NCBI GenBank assembly: GCA_036703315.1
Contig: DATNPH010000259.1
Span: 1-15,621, forward strand
DNA: 15,621 bases
From: DATNPH01 sp036703315
Lineage (GTDB): Bacteria > Cyanobacteriota > Cyanobacteriia > Cyanobacteriales > Coleofasciculaceae
Reading direction: 5' to 3'
In this document: positions 1-8,470 of the stretch, piece by piece
How the letters are laid out: each line of letters begins with the position of its first letter
How positions within the stretch are numbered: the stretch's first letter is position 1
Position numbers and translations under genes: made by a program
The notes under the pieces: generated by a model
Database searches by the model: none
Seen by the model: only the letters and a program-made list of their open reading frames with translations
Told to the model about the DNA's origin: nothing

Positions 1-1112
1 GGCAAAGCCTGACGCGTATCTAGAGGGACTTTCCACAAGACTAGATTTTCCCGCGTTAACGGAGCATCTGGGCGAAATAGCATTGCTGTACTATCGCCAG
101 TCAGGGGACTAGGAATTAATCCCACTTCTGCCAATGCCTGAATGTTCTGGAAATCTGGATCACTGCGAGGGACATCGTTGAAAGCTGGTTGAGATGTTTC
201 TGATGGCAAACGAATTTGCTGTCCCGGACGATTAACGTAAATCTGGTTGTTAGCCGCAACCAACCAACGCGCAAACTCGCGGCGCGTTATGGTTTTATTG
301 GGTTCAAACTGGGTGCTAGTAGAATTTTGGTTACTTTTAGCGCCAGATGGATTAATCGTTAAGACTCCTAAAGCTTCCAAATCTTGAATTTGCTGACGCA
401 ACTGTTCGGGGACTTTATCAAGGTCAGTAAAGTTTTGCTGTTGTGCTGGCGATGGTTCATCGGGTTGTTTAGCAACAGTTGGTTGCACCGTTGGCGAAGC
501 CAACTCTTGTTTACTAGATGGCTGGGACGCTGTAGTAGCGCTATTGCGAATGTATTGAATGTCAAAATTTGTGGAGCTTGAGGAAGTCTGAGGTGTGGTT
601 GGCTGTGTTGATGAAGGTGTTGTATCATTGGCAGTCGCAACACCCGAAGGAATAGACACGGTGACTTGCAAGTCATTCCAACGTGCGACAAAAGTACCGC
701 CAGCGTCTGACTCTGGCTTTGAGACAAGCTGCCATTTACCGGACGCAAAAGCCCTTTGGTAAAAACTCATCATCGCATTAATGGGGTCAGAGGATGACCA
801 ACGTGTCAGCTTACCTTGAGTAGCTGGCGCGGCTAGCGGATCAACTTTATTTAACTGAGCCTGTGGATAAAGCGGGATTTCACCAGGAAAATCCTCTGGC
901 AATTGCACTGTTGTCTGAGTCTGAGGATTTCTCTGAGATGAACCACCAAAAATAGTTGAATTATTCTTCAGATTGGGATCTGCCGCCAAGGATTTTTCAA
1001 GCGCTTTGCCGGTCGGACTGTTAGCACAGGAGGTCAATAAACCTAGTAGGCAAGCGGCAAAAGCGGTAATTATAACAGGACGTTTATCAAATAGCACGGG
1101 TATTTCGGACAA
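1..1112 (-). CDS. SLH-domain lipoprotein, N-terminal part (runs off the window)
   Basis: The frame stays open from about 1223 down to base 1, so the C-terminus lies outside. The N-terminus is a lipoprotein signal: a basic start (FDKRP), a hydrophobic stretch and the lipobox LLTSC, so the mature protein should be lipidated on that Cys and exported. A globular region with PINAMMSFYQRAF follows, then a long Ser/Thr/Gln/Pro linker. The end seen here is an S-layer homology segment (ITRREFARWLV, then FNDVP and IQALAEVGLI). SLH domains bind cell-wall or secondary wall polymers. The start is uncertain. TTG at 1112 has an upstream GGAAAGAAG that could be a ribosome site. GTG at 1097 gives the most typical signal length. 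An in-frame ATG at 1223 would add an implausibly long N-terminus. It is divergent from lepB. Lipidation and SLH are seen in sequence; envelope tethering is inferred. Confidence 0.8.
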   Translation of the reverse strand, partial: MSEIPVLFDKRPVIITAFAACLLGLLTSCANSPTGKALEKSLAADPNLKNNSTIFGGSSQRNPQTQTTVQLPEDFPGEIPLYPQAQLNKVDPLAAPATQGKLTRWSSSDPINAMMSFYQRAFASGKWQLVSKPESDAGGTFVARWNDLQVTVSIPSGVATANDTTPSSTQPTTPQTSSSSTNFDIQYIRNSATTASQPSSKQELASPTVQPTVAKQPDEPSPAQQQNFTDLDKVPEQLRQQIQDLEALGVLTINPSGAKSNQNSTSTQFEPNKTITRREFARWLVAANNQIYVNRPGQQIRLPSETSQPAFNDVPRSDPDFQNIQALAEVGLIPSPLTGDSTAMLFRPDAPLTRENLVLWKVPLDTRQAL

Positions 1113-1335
1113 ATAGTCTTCTTTCCCTACGCTAACGCAAATCCAGAAGCGGCTAGTTACCCTTTTATGCGTCTGGATATCGTACAACAATATCTTCCAC
1201 ACTGCTGTTGTTACTCTTATCATTGGCTACCAACCCTATCAAGCGTGGTATCTTGGCGGAGAGCCAAAACTGGCAAAGACTTTTGGATGCTGGTGAGGTG
1301 AAAAGCTCAGCTATTTTCAGTTCAAACTTGTTTCT

Positions 1336-1995
1336 ATGGCTTCCGAGAAAAAAAATTTAGCATCAGCAAATCCGTCTCCAAAAGTGTCTAATTCGACGCA
1401 AGAGGATATCAAAGGTATTGAATCAACGGTTGCTGAGCAGGATAAACAACAGGCGACTGCTGAGTCAAACTTCTGGCACCGCATACGAGAAAATCTTCAA
1501 ATCCTGGCGATCGCTCTGGCTTTGGCGCTTTTGATTCGGACGTTTGTGGCAGAACCTCGCTTTATTCCCTCAGATTCAATGCTGCCGACTTTGGAAGTAG
1601 GCGATCGCCTAGTTGTTGAAAAACTTTCCTATCATTTCCGACCCCCTACAACCGGTGAAATAGTCGTCTTTGATCCACCTCAACAACTACGAATTCAGGG
1701 TTACACCAAAGACCAAGCTTTTATCAAACGGGTGATTGGCACACCCGGTCAAACCGTTCAAATTCAAGACGGCAACGTTTACCTGAATGGTACCCTACTA
1801 GCAGAAAACTACATTGCCGAACCCCCAGCCTACAATATGGAACCTGTACAAGTGCCTGACAATCAGCTATTTGTGATGGGAGATAACCGTAATAACAGCA
1901 ATGACTCCCACGTTTGGGGCTTTTTGCCTCAACAGAACATCATTGGTCACGCTTGTTTCCGCTTCTGGCCCTTCAGTCGGATTGGTCGAGTGTAA
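1336..1995 (+). CDS. lepB: Signal peptidase I
   Basis: This membrane-anchored serine protease removes signal peptides from exported proteins at the outer face of the plasma or thylakoid membrane. The 219 residues begin with a polar, low-complexity cytoplasmic N-terminus of about 48 residues. One membrane segment follows (about 54-70, LQILAIALALALLIRTF), then the S26 catalytic region. The nucleophile is Ser81 in PSDSMLPTL, and the general base is Lys131 in FIKRVIGTPG. The conserved MGDNRNNSNDS box lies at 181-191. All catalytic motifs are intact, and the length fits single-anchor cyanobacterial LepB proteins. There is no strong ribosome site before the ATG. Cyanobacteria often carry two LepB paralogues; which one this is cannot be told here. 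Two HIP1 palindromes lie inside the gene (1507 and 1601). Confidence 0.96.
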   Translation: MASEKKNLASANPSPKVSNSTQEDIKGIESTVAEQDKQQATAESNFWHRIRENLQILAIALALALLIRTFVAEPRFIPSDSMLPTLEVGDRLVVEKLSYHFRPPTTGEIVVFDPPQQLRIQGYTKDQAFIKRVIGTPGQTVQIQDGNVYLNGTLLAENYIAEPPAYNMEPVQVPDNQLFVMGDNRNNSNDSHVWGFLPQQNIIGHACFRFWPFSRIGRV

Positions 1996-2023
1996 AGGGG
2001 TTATAGTTGGAGGTTTTACTGAC

Positions 2024-2203
2024 ATCTTGCACCATTCTCAATAAGCCTCAAAATCCGCCCGGAACATGAGTTCCGGGCTCATAGCATAAGTCCATTAAAA
2101 TGGACTGAAATTCTTGCCCTATGGACTTTTAGTCCTCTTGAGAGGACTTTAGCTATGAGCCAGGGACTTAAGTCCCTGGCGGGTGATGTAATCGGTGCAA
2201 GAT
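2024..2203. repeat. Four-hairpin structured repeat element, copy A
   Basis: Ten-base outer arms pair perfectly (ATCTTGCACC at 2024-2033 with 2194-2203). Inside, CCGCC (2055-2059) faces GGCGG (2178-2182). Four perfect hairpins lie between: 2058-2077 (8-bp stem, ATGA loop), 2089-2106 (8-bp stem), 2131-2148 (8-bp stem, AGTCCTCT/AGAGGACT) and a 22-bp palindrome at 2159-2180. The linkers around the two central hairpins also pair: GGCTCATAGC (2076-2085) with GCTATGAGCC (2152-2161). The result is a potential cruciform or multibranch fold filling most of the lepB intergenic gap. A second copy with the same layout but mostly different stems lies at 11870-12038. It could act as a transcription barrier for the convergent genes on either side. 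A non-autonomous mobile element is the likeliest identity. It contains no coding sequence. Confidence 0.85.
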
Positions 2204-2276
2204 CTAAGTTTAAAAAAACCCTAGAGCGTCAACTAACTAGGGACTAAGGACTAATGAGAGGACTCTTCAGTTGGCT

Positions 2277-3182
2277 CTAACCTGGAAAGCGCTTTACCAA
2301 ATCGTCGGCTGGAATCACTGTTGTATGAAAGGTGTAGTTATTATTTAGCTGGTAGCGCAGATCCTGCTTGACCAGTCTCATGAATTCCCGATGTCCCTGC
2401 CGGGTACGACCCACTAAGCAGCCAGCACTAGCCATATCAATGTCGTTATAAGGCATGTCATACCCCCAGTGTTGATTGATGGCAAACAGGCCTGTATCCA
2501 GCTTGTCACCTGTGCGCGTTAAATCCTGATTAAAGTCCCGGTGAACGGTGATTGGAGCAACCTGTACTAAAGCTTCGTGGGTGTCATAAATACCGTGTAG
2601 ACCAACCTGCCAAGCTTTATATTGTCCAAACTTGATTCTGGCGGCTCCGTTGTCGTTCATCGGGTTGTAAGTGTAATAGTATCCAGGCTCTGTAGTTCCT
2701 TCCCAGTTGCCGATAATGTACGGGACGCCCTCTAAAATTTGGATGATCATTCTGCGATCGTTGAAGTAATTGGGTGCATCTGAGTTGACATTCCCATTAG
2801 CATCCATTCCCTCAAAGTAAACAATGTTGTACTGCTTTGCTCCTTGGGAAATTTGATAGTTCATAGCCTGCATATACTTAATAATGCGGCTAGCAAGGTT
2901 ATTCCCAAGTTTCAGCGGTTGTTGCGGTATATCCTCAAGCTTCGCTTCGATCAGCCGTTTTGCAGTTACAGCTCCAAGGTATTCAATCTCATTGCATCTC
3001 ATGAGGTTCTGAAATTTCTTAAGAGCCGCCGTGGTAATTGGACCAAACTGACCATCAGCAGGTGGCTCTAGAAGCCCTAACATGATGAGCCGGATCTGGA
3101 TTTGGGTAGCTAGCTCTTTGTCAATAGCTATGGCTTGAAAACTATATTTCAAACCAGTTCCGATGAAGTCTTGTAGCTTCAT
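2277..3182 (-). CDS. Peptidoglycan-binding protein with putative cysteine-type wall-enzyme domain
   Basis: The protein has 301 residues. Residues about 22-78 resemble a PG_binding_1 domain (IQIRLIMLGLLEPPADGQFGPITTAALKKFQ), a three-helix module that binds peptidoglycan. From about 118 on, a second domain carries a set of likely catalytic residues: His196 (VGLHG), HRDFNQD at 214-220, His238 (FAINQHWG) and Cys255 in SAGC. A Ser-x-Gly-Cys with an upstream His recalls L,D-transpeptidase (YkuD-type) centres, and similar domains occur in phage lysins and wall hydrolases. The exact reaction cannot be assigned from sequence alone. No signal peptide or membrane segment is visible, which fits a lysin-like or non-classically released protein better than a normal exported wall enzyme. 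It stands alone, convergent with lepB. Confidence 0.72.
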   Translation of the reverse strand: MKLQDFIGTGLKYSFQAIAIDKELATQIQIRLIMLGLLEPPADGQFGPITTAALKKFQNLMRCNEIEYLGAVTAKRLIEAKLEDIPQQPLKLGNNLASRIIKYMQAMNYQISQGAKQYNIVYFEGMDANGNVNSDAPNYFNDRRMIIQILEGVPYIIGNWEGTTEPGYYYTYNPMNDNGAARIKFGQYKAWQVGLHGIYDTHEALVQVAPITVHRDFNQDLTRTGDKLDTGLFAINQHWGYDMPYNDIDMASAGCLVGRTRQGHREFMRLVKQDLRYQLNNNYTFHTTVIPADDLVKRFPG

Positions 3183-3518
3183 GATTGTTCGTGGTAGAGA
3201 TTTTCGTACAATGTTGTATTCGAAATTGCGGTTTTAGATGAAAACAACTGAGTACAGAGTTATTCCACACAAATTTTGACACATCCATTGTTTACAAACA
3301 TAGGAAATGTTCTGCTAATCTGATTGTAGAGTTTGAGCCTTTTCGAGCCAGTGAAATTATTGAAATAGACTAGCTTTTAGCAGTAAGATAGCCAGGGCTA
3401 GTAGTAACGACGCAATAATAGAAAAGTCTAGACTTCTATCCAATACCTATGAAACCTCATCCACGCGTTTAGCACAGACGGTTTAGTTTGTATAGAAAGC
3501 AACAGATGATTTAATTGA
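3183..3518. other. Intergenic gap between the kinase gene and the peptidoglycan-binding gene
   Basis: This 336-bp stretch follows the kinase stop and precedes the start of the peptidoglycan-binding gene, both on the minus strand. It should contain the latter's promoter, but I see no convincing -35/-10 pair, no strong terminator hairpin with a T-run, no RNA gene and no mobile-element ends. Confidence 0.5.
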
Positions 3519-5138
3519 TTACCAAAAACCGCGCTTGCCACTGGGTAATATTGTCGCCCAGTTAGTCTTGGCTTGTGCCAGCTGTTCCTCTGTGATTTTG
3601 GCATTGGAGAGATTAGCACCACACAGATTTGCCCCTTTTAGATTGGCATGGTTTAGATAGGCAAAGCTGAGATCCGCACCTCGTAGGTCTGCCCCTTCCA
3701 AATCAGCATAGCTCAAGTAAGCGCGACCCAAATTCGCATCTCGCAAGATTGCTCGGATTAAACTGGCTCGACCAAAATCAGCATTCGATAAATCCGTTCC
3801 CTGTAAGTTTGCTCTTCCCAACTTTGCCTGGTGGAAAATTCCCCCAGATAAATCAACTTTTTGAAGAATCAGTCCGCTCAAATCCTGAGAAGCAAAGTCC
3901 CTCCGACCCTTCATATAAGCTGTTAAAAGACCGTTGGCATCTAATTTAGCGGGAACCTTCGGCTTTCCTGTTGTAAACCCCTCGCTTCGCAGCGAAGTCG
4001 TAGAAGCCCGTCGTTCAGGAGTGGCTGGATTGCCTTGTCCACCAGAGGTATAGGAAGAACCGCTTTGTTCCTTGCGGGCGCGCCGCGCTCGGATCGCCAT
4101 TGCCAGCTTCGTTGTGGCGGATGAGGGAGATGAAGCTGTACTCTGAGGGTCTATATCGCCAGAGTATAATAAGTTGCCGCTTAAGTTGGTAGATGAATTA
4201 TTGGGTTTAGTCGCTAAGCCCTGAGCTAAGCTATCGAGATAAGGCTCCAGGTCAAGCGCTCTTAGGATATCCCCAGCTGACTGATAGCGATGACGGACAG
4301 AAGCCTCCAGCATTTTTTTCAAAACTTCAGCAAAATGGTCACTGACATGAACGTATTTCTGCCAAACCATTTCACCCGTTGACGGATTGTAATCTAAGTC
4401 TTTGGGTGACTTACCAGTTAATAAAAAGATACAAGTGACACCCACAGCGTAGATGTCACTTGCATAAACTGGCCGCAAAGCCATTTGCTCTGGAGGTGCA
4501 AAGCCAGGGGTACCTATGGCAAAATTTGTTAAAGCTGTTTGCTCGGAGTTGTTCGGATTGACTGGGTTGACGTGGGTTTTCACAGCACCGAAGTCAATTA
4601 GAACCAGTTTGTGGTCTTGTTCACGACGAATTATATTGGCTGGTTTAATATCTCGGTGAATTACCCGTTGGCTGTGGATGTATTGAAGCAGTGGTAGAAT
4701 TTCACTCAAGAATTGTTTCACCGACGCTTCACTCATCGAACCGGAGCGTTTGATTATCTGTTGTAGGGTGGAGCCACTGATATACTCTTGCACCAAGTAA
4801 AATTGCTCGGTGTCTTCAAAGTAGTCCAACAGACGTGGCACTTGGGGATGATTACCAATCCGTCCAAGTGTTTTTGCTTCTCGCTCAAACAGCTCTCGTG
4901 CCATTGGGATAATGTGAGAACCAGTCGATGCTGGACGGAGTTGCTTGATTACACAACTTGGATCGCCAGGGAGAGATTCGTCATGGGCTAAGAATGTGGC
5001 TCCAAATCCACCTTGACCTAGTGCTTTGACCACTCGGTAGCGAGCATGCAGTAGTAATACAGAGCCACACGCCTGACAGATCTCGACGTGCAATGGATTT
5101 TTGGGCTGAGGACAGGCAGGATTTAGGCAGTAGCTCAT
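3519..5138 (-). CDS. SpkB-like Ser/Thr protein kinase with zinc ribbon and pentapeptide repeats
   Basis: This eukaryotic-type protein kinase has 539 residues in three parts. The N-terminus holds Cys4, Cys9, Cys21 and Cys24, a small zinc-ribbon or redox-type Cys cluster. The kinase domain spans about 34-300 and looks catalytically complete: GQGGFG loop 41-46, Lys65 in VIK, probable helix-C Glu87, HRDIKPAN 161-168, DFG 182-184 and an APPE motif 214-217. A Ser/Thr-rich basic linker (about 305-400) leads to about 20 pentapeptide repeats (A(D/N)Lxx, about 413-512), which form a right-handed beta-helix and probably serve as a binding or scaffold domain. This architecture matches Synechocystis SpkB, a kinase linked to redox and oxidative-stress responses; orthology is inferred. 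No membrane segment is present. It is divergent from pheT across a 403-bp gap. The start is supported by the Cys motif beginning at residue 4. Confidence 0.92.
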   Translation of the reverse strand: MSYCLNPACPQPKNPLHVEICQACGSVLLLHARYRVVKALGQGGFGATFLAHDESLPGDPSCVIKQLRPASTGSHIIPMARELFEREAKTLGRIGNHPQVPRLLDYFEDTEQFYLVQEYISGSTLQQIIKRSGSMSEASVKQFLSEILPLLQYIHSQRVIHRDIKPANIIRREQDHKLVLIDFGAVKTHVNPVNPNNSEQTALTNFAIGTPGFAPPEQMALRPVYASDIYAVGVTCIFLLTGKSPKDLDYNPSTGEMVWQKYVHVSDHFAEVLKKMLEASVRHRYQSAGDILRALDLEPYLDSLAQGLATKPNNSSTNLSGNLLYSGDIDPQSTASSPSSATTKLAMAIRARRARKEQSGSSYTSGGQGNPATPERRASTTSLRSEGFTTGKPKVPAKLDANGLLTAYMKGRRDFASQDLSGLILQKVDLSGGIFHQAKLGRANLQGTDLSNADFGRASLIRAILRDANLGRAYLSYADLEGADLRGADLSFAYLNHANLKGANLCGANLSNAKITEEQLAQAKTNWATILPSGKRGFW

Positions 5139-5541
5139 TCAGCGTCACCGATGGGCATCGTCTGTGCTGGGAGTAAAGCTTTTGTATCGAAGCACCGGGC
5201 TTAACACACTCGCTCTGGTAGGAAACGCACCGCCGAATGCACCCTTACTTTGGCAAGCCTTTAGTAGAAATCTGATTTAAAACCAGGATATCCTACTTTT
5301 CATCTCTACCTGGGTGTGGATAAGGCAATATTGAGTTAAATCCACCCAAATTCTTGTGAAGAGTTGCTAAAGTTATCTCTATTTTGCCTAAAGCACTGAG
5401 GAACGTCAGCAGGAGACACAGACTTTCCCACCATACTCATTTACCCCTCCAATGTAAACTCTATCCAAACAGTCATTAAACTGAGCTAATCCAGGCAAGC
5501 GCTAAAATAATCAAACTAAGGTAGGTAAAAGCTAGGAGTCA
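5139..5541. promoter_or_regulatory. Divergent intergenic region between the kinase gene and pheT
   Basis: This 403-bp gap must hold the promoters of both divergent genes. On the pheT side, GCTAAAATAATC (about 5502-5513) contains a plausible -10-like TAAAAT, and AGGAG at 5534-5538 lies three bases before the ATG, a short spacing. I see no clear operator, T-box-like leader, tRNA or mobile element. Confidence 0.35.
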
Positions 5542-7989
5542 ATGCGTATCTCTTTGAATTGGCTGCGAGAACTTGTGGATGTGACCTTGGCTCCAGAAGA
5601 GCTAGCCCAAACCCTAACCATTGCTGGGTTTGAGGTAGAAGATATCGAAGATCGCCGGATGTTGGCAGATGGCGTTGTCGTCGGGAAGGTTCTGGATGTG
5701 CAGCCCCACCCAAACGCAGATAAGCTAAGGGTTTGTCAAGTTGATATTGGTAAGGCAGATGGTTTATTAAATATCGTCTGTGGTGCGGCTAATGTTCGGG
5801 CAGGCGTACATGTGCCCGTGGCAACTGTGGGAACTTACCTGCCGACGATAGATGTAAAAATTCGCGCATCAAAGCTGCGTGGCGTCCGTTCAGAAGGAAT
5901 GATTTGCTCCTTGGCGGAAGTCGGTTTGGAAAAAGAATCAGCAGGCATTCACATCTTTGAGGAGGAGACTCTTCAGTTAGGGAGTGATGCTCGTCCACTC
6001 CTCGGTCTGACAGATGTCATTCTCGATCTGACGGCTACCGCAAATCGTGCTGACGCCCTGAGTATGGTAGGGGTGGCAAGAGAGGTGGCAGCACTGACCG
6101 GAGCCGCCTTAAGATTGCCAAACGTTTCTGAGGTGTCTATTCCATCTGGGTCAGGTGGGTTGAGCTTGAAAATATCTGAATCTAGTGCTTGCCCTGCCTA
6201 TATCGGCACGGTGATTGAAGGAGTTAAGATTGCTCCTTCCCCAGACTGGTTGCAACAACGTTTGCAAGCGGCTGGGGTGCGACCGATTAACAACGTGGTT
6301 GATGTCACGAACTACGTGTTGTTGGAATGGGGTCAGCCACTTCATGCGTTTGATCGCGATCGCCTTCACGCCTTAGCGGGTGGAGAGTCCCTCACAATTG
6401 GTGTCCGCTTCGCTAGAACTGGGGAATCCCTTAAAACACTGGATGGTCAAACCCGAAATCTTCACCCCCAAACCTTGTTAATTACAGCTAATGATCGACC
6501 CGTAGCTCTCGCTGGGGTCATGGGTGGTGAAGAAACTGAAGTTTACGAAGGTACTCAGAATATAGTTTTGGAGGCAGCGCTGTTCGAGTCGGTGGCAATT
6601 CGCCGATCAGCTCGCACTCAAGGCTTACGGACAGAAGCGTCTACGCGCTACGAACGCAGCGTAAATCAGGCTGAGTTGAGTCGGGCTTGCGATCGAGCGA
6701 TCGCTCTACTCACACAATTAGCCGCTGGAACCCCAACTTCACAGGAAATTGCCGACGCACGATCTCACCCTTCGACTTGGGCACCCTCAATCAAGTTACG
6801 TCTGGAGCGGATCAATCAGGTTTTGGGACCCGTTGATTTGGGAGAAGACACAGGCGAAATCCTTGCAGAAGACGTCGAACGCATCCTCACCGCCCTCGGA
6901 TGTCAACTGAAGCTCGACGATTCAGCCTCTTCCGCACAATGGACGGTGACAGTACCACCCTACCGCTATCGGGACTTAGAACGTGAAATAGACCTGATTG
7001 AGGAAGTTGCTCGTCTTTACGGTTATGACAACTTTTGCGACGAACTACCCGAACAAGCTGAACCCGGTTATCTTTCCCTAGAACAGCTATTGACGCGGCA
7101 GCTACGGGAAGCCTTCCGGGCAGCAGGACTGACAGAATTAGTACAGTACTCTTTAGTCAAGCCAGAGAACGATAACCAAATCAGCCTTGCTAATCCACTG
7201 TTGACAGAATATTCAGCCCTGCGAACTGATTTACTATCTGGGTTGATTGATGCATTCCAGTACAACTTGGAGCAAGGCAACGGACCGTTAAACGGCTTTG
7301 AAATTGGTCGAGTTTTCTGGCGAGAAGAAGAAGGTTTGGAAGAAGCCGACTCGATCGCCGGAATTTTTGGCGGTGACCCCACTCAAGGTCGCTGGGTCAG
7401 AGGAGGACGTGAGTCACCTCTAAGCTGGTACGAGGCAAAGGGGCTACTAGAGAGTGTATTTCAACGCTTGGGTTTAAGCGTTGAGTATCAACCCAATCGA
7501 CAAGATGAACGCTTCCACCCTGGACGCACAGCATCCTTGTGGTTGCAAGGTGAACGATTGGGAGACTTTGGGCAGTTGCATCCCCAACTACGTACTGAAC
7601 GGAGCTTTCCAGATGCGATCTATGCCTTTGAGTTGGACTTAGATGTTCTGTTGGATGCTTTGGATCAGGATGAAATCTTGACTCCTCGGTTCCACCTTTA
7701 TTCCACATACCCTGCCTCTGACCGGGATATCGCTTTCTTTGCCCCTCAGAAAGTTTCTGTGGCGGAAATAGAACGAGCAACGCAGAAAGCGGCTGGGTCG
7801 TTATTGGAGTCGGTACTATTGTTTGACGAATATCAAGGTGAAGCTGTCCCAAAGGGTCAACGGAGTTTGGCGTTTAGGCTAACCTATCGAGCAGGCGATC
7901 GCACCCTCACCGATGAAGAAGTTGAGCCAGTTCATCAAAAAGTTCGAGAAGCCCTGGTTGAAAAATTCGGTGTCAGCCTTAGAAGTTAA
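5542..7989 (+). CDS. pheT: Phenylalanyl-tRNA synthetase beta subunit
   Basis: PheT pairs with PheS as an alpha2-beta2 enzyme that charges tRNA-Phe in the cytoplasm. The beta chain contributes tRNA binding and editing of mischarged Tyr. The 815 residues are full length for the bacterial family. A short N-terminal module (MRISLNWLRELV) leads to the EMAP-like tRNA-binding fold (about 40-155, with LDVQPHPNADKLRVC and GVRSEGMICS). The B3/B4 editing region covers about 215-385 (RPINNVVDVTNYVLLEWGQPLHAFD is split here as RPINNVVDVTNYV and GQPLHAFD). The B5 domain is about 420-500 (with PPYRYRDLEREIDLIEEVARLYGYDN in part), followed by the catalytic-like core. The C-terminal FDX-ACB anticodon-binding domain starts near 718 (YPASDRDIAF). 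pheS is not adjacent, as is common in cyanobacteria. Three HIP1 palindromes lie in the gene. Confidence 0.97.
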   Translation: MRISLNWLRELVDVTLAPEELAQTLTIAGFEVEDIEDRRMLADGVVVGKVLDVQPHPNADKLRVCQVDIGKADGLLNIVCGAANVRAGVHVPVATVGTYLPTIDVKIRASKLRGVRSEGMICSLAEVGLEKESAGIHIFEEETLQLGSDARPLLGLTDVILDLTATANRADALSMVGVAREVAALTGAALRLPNVSEVSIPSGSGGLSLKISESSACPAYIGTVIEGVKIAPSPDWLQQRLQAAGVRPINNVVDVTNYVLLEWGQPLHAFDRDRLHALAGGESLTIGVRFARTGESLKTLDGQTRNLHPQTLLITANDRPVALAGVMGGEETEVYEGTQNIVLEAALFESVAIRRSARTQGLRTEASTRYERSVNQAELSRACDRAIALLTQLAAGTPTSQEIADARSHPSTWAPSIKLRLERINQVLGPVDLGEDTGEILAEDVERILTALGCQLKLDDSASSAQWTVTVPPYRYRDLEREIDLIEEVARLYGYDNFCDELPEQAEPGYLSLEQLLTRQLREAFRAAGLTELVQYSLVKPENDNQISLANPLLTEYSALRTDLLSGLIDAFQYNLEQGNGPLNGFEIGRVFWREEEGLEEADSIAGIFGGDPTQGRWVRGGRESPLSWYEAKGLLESVFQRLGLSVEYQPNRQDERFHPGRTASLWLQGERLGDFGQLHPQLRTERSFPDAIYAFELDLDVLLDALDQDEILTPRFHLYSTYPASDRDIAFFAPQKVSVAEIERATQKAAGSLLESVLLFDEYQGEAVPKGQRSLAFRLTYRAGDRTLTDEEVEPVHQKVREALVEKFGVSLRS

Positions 7990-7990
7990 A

Positions 7991-8066
7991 TGGCTAATGG
8001 CTAATAGCTAATGATCCGTAAGGAACTTCAATGAATTATTAGCAATTATCTATTAGCTATTAGCTA
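7991..8066. repeat. Inverted TTAGCTA-type heptad repeats after pheT
   Basis: Direct heptad-like units (GGCTAATGGCTAATAGCTAA) begin just after the pheT stop. CTAATAGCTAAT at 8001-8012 is a perfect reverse complement of ATTAGCTATTAG at 8052-8063, giving a 12-bp stem with a 39-nt loop. Such short tandem repeats are common between cyanobacterial genes. A related motif (ATTAGCTGTTAACC, then ATCAGCTATTAAC) precedes the htpX stop near 12130-12155. It may form an intergenic hairpin at the end of the pheT transcript, but no T-run follows. Confidence 0.6.
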
Positions 8067-8089
8067 TCAACAACAGACAATGAACAACT

Positions 8090-8359
8090 ATGCCTAAATA
8101 TGTAATGTGGGGAAGCTACTGTGAGGACGTTTTGGAAAAACGTGCTCCTTATCGGCAAGCTCATCTGGATGGTCTTGCTGGTCAAAAAGAAAAAGGTGTA
8201 TTAATTACCATTGGTCCTACTAAGGATATTACTAAAGTCTTCGGCATCTACGAAGCTGAAGATGAAGCTATAGTGCGCCAGTTAATTGAATCAGACCCTT
8301 ACTGGCAAAACGGTATTTGGACTGAATACGATGTCCGTGAGTGGATTCAAGCCATTTAA
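8090..8359 (+). CDS. YciI-like (YCII-related) small protein
   Basis: This 89-residue soluble protein has the YCII-related alpha/beta fold: an initial strand (KYVMWGSYCED), the motif HLDGL after RAPYRQA, a GPTKD segment, then FGIYEAEDEAIVRQLIESDPYWQNG and a final WTEYDVREW. The family is small and dimeric, with a conserved His/Asp pair at a putative active-site pocket. Its reaction is generally unknown. The His and Asp of HLDGL are present. It lies 100 bp after pheT in the same orientation, but the inverted repeats between argue against assuming an operon. The ATG has no clear ribosome site upstream. The fold assignment is fairly secure; the cellular role is not known. Confidence 0.85.
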   Translation: MPKYVMWGSYCEDVLEKRAPYRQAHLDGLAGQKEKGVLITIGPTKDITKVFGIYEAEDEAIVRQLIESDPYWQNGIWTEYDVREWIQAI

Positions 8360-8400
8360 ACAACCTGAGAACTAAACAATAAGCTGATTCAGATTGATGG

Positions 8401-8455
8401 ATGTGTTCCGTTTATAAAGGACGGAACACATACTATATAGGCATATTTTTTTATA
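8401..8455 (+). terminator. Probable terminator hairpin after the YciI-like gene
   Basis: ATGTGTTCCGT (8401-8411) pairs perfectly with ACGGAACACAT (8421-8431), an 11-bp stem with a 9-nt loop. A T-rich stretch (ATTTTTTTATAAT) follows only after about 15 bases, so it is not a textbook intrinsic terminator, but the position 42 bp past the stop fits transcript-end formation. Confidence 0.5.
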
Positions 8456-8470
8456 ATATTTTTATAGGTG

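Noticed and set aside
368..748. Minus-strand 126-codon frame near the window start
   Set aside because: It is an alternative frame within the SLH lipoprotein gene, whose own frame is open throughout and has recognisable domains.
2024..2203. Possible CRISPR array or tRNA-like gene
   Set aside because: There are no direct repeats with spacers, and the hairpins differ in sequence. The fold lacks tRNA landmarks such as the T-loop and acceptor end.
8001..8063. Intrinsic terminator for pheT
   Set aside because: The 12-bp stem is AT-rich, the loop is 39 nt and no T-run follows, so it is listed only as a repeat.
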